A stretch of DNA of 64,000 nucleotides from an uncultured Opitutia bacterium (lineage in GTDB: Bacteria; Verrucomicrobiota; Verrucomicrobiia; Opitutales; Opitutaceae): the NCBI GenBank assembly GCA_903827245.1, contig CAIKHO010000027.1, forward strand, positions 1-64,000, given 5' to 3'. Under the pieces are notes generated by a model. It did no database searches and was not told the DNA's origin. It saw nothing but the letters and a program-made list of their open reading frames with translations. Both the position numbers and the translations under genes were made by a program. Each line of letters begins with the position of its first letter. The stretch's first letter is position 1. This document shows positions 63,162-64,000 of the stretch, one piece after another.

Positions 63162-64000
63162 ATGAAACCCCGCCCCTTGTATTTCACCTTGTGCCTCTGC
63201 CTCGCCGGCCTCGTCTTGCCGGTCCGGGCCGCCGACTCCGCCGCCGCCCCGCCGCCCAAGTCCTGGATCGACCCCGAGACCGGCCATCGCGTCATCCGCC
63301 TCACGGAGGAGCCCGGGTCCGCCAGCCTCTATTTCAACGACAACTCCTGCACGCCCGACGGCCAGAACATGGTCTACACGGCCGGCGGCGCGATCAAGGT
63401 GGTCAATCTCGTGACATTCCAAACGCGCGATCTCGTGCCCGCCCCCGCGCGCGTCATCGTCGTCGGCCACAAGACACCGACCGTCTATTATACCAAGGGC
63501 GGGACGGGCTCAAATTCCTCCGCGCTCTTTGGGACCAACATCGAAACGGGTGTGACGCGGAAGATTGCCGACCTTCCGGCCCGCGCCAGCGTTTCCAGCA
63601 TCAACGCCGATGAGACCCTCGGCGCCGGCACGTTCAATGAGACAGACCCCGCCGCCGCTCCACGCGCTAATGCGCCCAAGCCCGCCATGGCCCCTGTCAG
63701 CGAAAAGGAGGTCGCGAATCGGGGCAAGGTGCTCGACGCCGCCGTCAGCAAGGTCCTCATGATGGATGAGCGCCTGGCCTCGCGTCAGCCGATGTCCATG
63801 TTCACCCTCGATCTCCGGACCGGCAAAACGACCAACATTATCGAGCATAGCACCGACTGGCTCAATCACCTGCAGTTCTCCCCGACCGACCCGACCCTGC
63901 TGATGTACTGCCACGAGGGAACCTGGTGGAAGGTCGACCGTATCTGGACGATCCGCGCCGACGGCACCCAAAATACGCTCGTGCACAAGCGGGTCATGGG
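63162..64000 (+). CDS. Oligogalacturonate lyase (PL22 family), 3' end outside window
   Basis: The ATG at 63162 opens a frame that runs to the window end (about 279 codons visible). A signal peptide (1-24, VRAADS) is followed by WIDPETGHRVIRLTEEPGS, the seven-bladed propeller start (TPDGQNMVY), and later NHLQFSPTDPTLLMYCHEGT and VDRIWTIRADG, all typical of PL22 oligogalacturonate lyases. These cleave oligogalacturonates from pectin. A family enzyme is about 390-430 residues, so roughly 60-70% is present. Confidence 0.87.
   Translation, partial: MKPRPLYFTLCLCLAGLVLPVRAADSAAAPPPKSWIDPETGHRVIRLTEEPGSASLYFNDNSCTPDGQNMVYTAGGAIKVVNLVTFQTRDLVPAPARVIVVGHKTPTVYYTKGGTGSNSSALFGTNIETGVTRKIADLPARASVSSINADETLGAGTFNETDPAAAPRANAPKPAMAPVSEKEVANRGKVLDAAVSKVLMMDERLASRQPMSMFTLDLRTGKTTNIIEHSTDWLNHLQFSPTDPTLLMYCHEGTWWKVDRIWTIRADGTQNTLVHKRVM

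Overview
The window looks like chromosomal DNA from a GC-rich member of Verrucomicrobiota, most likely of the Opitutales/Opitutaceae type. This is inferred from protein family content and codon use. The supporting families are SGNH acetylesterases, a DUF1080 protein, a PL22 oligogalacturonate lyase, a DUF3299 protein, a large signal peptidase I and an Ole-type condensing enzyme in a polyene-like lipid cluster. No rRNA or other decisive taxonomic marker is present.

Layout. 1-2.3 kb: a tRNA-Ala gene with a tyrosine integrase beside it and a 5'-truncated UDP-glucose dehydrogenase, a scar of a mobile element. 2.3-6.2 kb: a small membrane protein, an SGNH hydrolase, an M50 protease and an NtrC-type regulator. 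6.3-11.3 kb (minus strand): galE, a metal ABC transporter (ATPase, permease, binding protein), a DUF3299 protein and a His-rich lipoprotein. 11.4-19.7 kb (plus strand): the most distinctive locus, a dedicated lipid pathway with a ketosynthase, an ACP, two phytoene-desaturase-like flavoproteins, a FabZ-like dehydratase, a FabI-like reductase, an OleA-like condensing enzyme and an OleB-like hydrolase. No oleC or oleD follows. 19.9-23 kb: formylglycine-generating enzyme, then UbiB/AarF. 23.2-29.3 kb (minus): pilT (frameshifted), a secreted protein, fabD, lepA, lepB. 29.4-31.6 kb: dapA, dapB, ruvA. 31.6-37.1 kb: an ECF sigma/anti-sigma pair, tRNA-Lys, two small secreted signal-peptidase-like Ser/His proteins, a NarL-type regulator, a Pal-like lipoprotein and an M20 peptidase. 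37.3-45 kb: housekeeping genes (purH, apaG, a beta-CASP nuclease, an inositol phosphatase, an FmdB-type protein, dinB). 45.3-57.3 kb: carbohydrate-related secreted enzymes mixed with an HD-GYP protein, a hybrid histidine kinase and a PagL-like protein. 57.6-63 kb: a lipoprotein, a CbpA-type DnaJ, a DEAD-box helicase, a PRMT-like methyltransferase, an S4 protein and a DTW-domain tRNA-modifying enzyme. 63.2 kb to the end: a partial oligogalacturonate lyase.

How the parts fit. The lipid locus could build an unusual acyl chain on its own ACP, desaturate it and join two chains head to head. GalE, the SGNH esterases, the DUF1080 protein, PL22 and the sulfatase-activating enzyme point to plant or algal polysaccharide use. 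Intergenic regions are seeded with at least seven kinds of imperfect palindromes. Several belong to families with two or more copies here, and one copy sits in frame inside a flavoprotein gene of the lipid locus.
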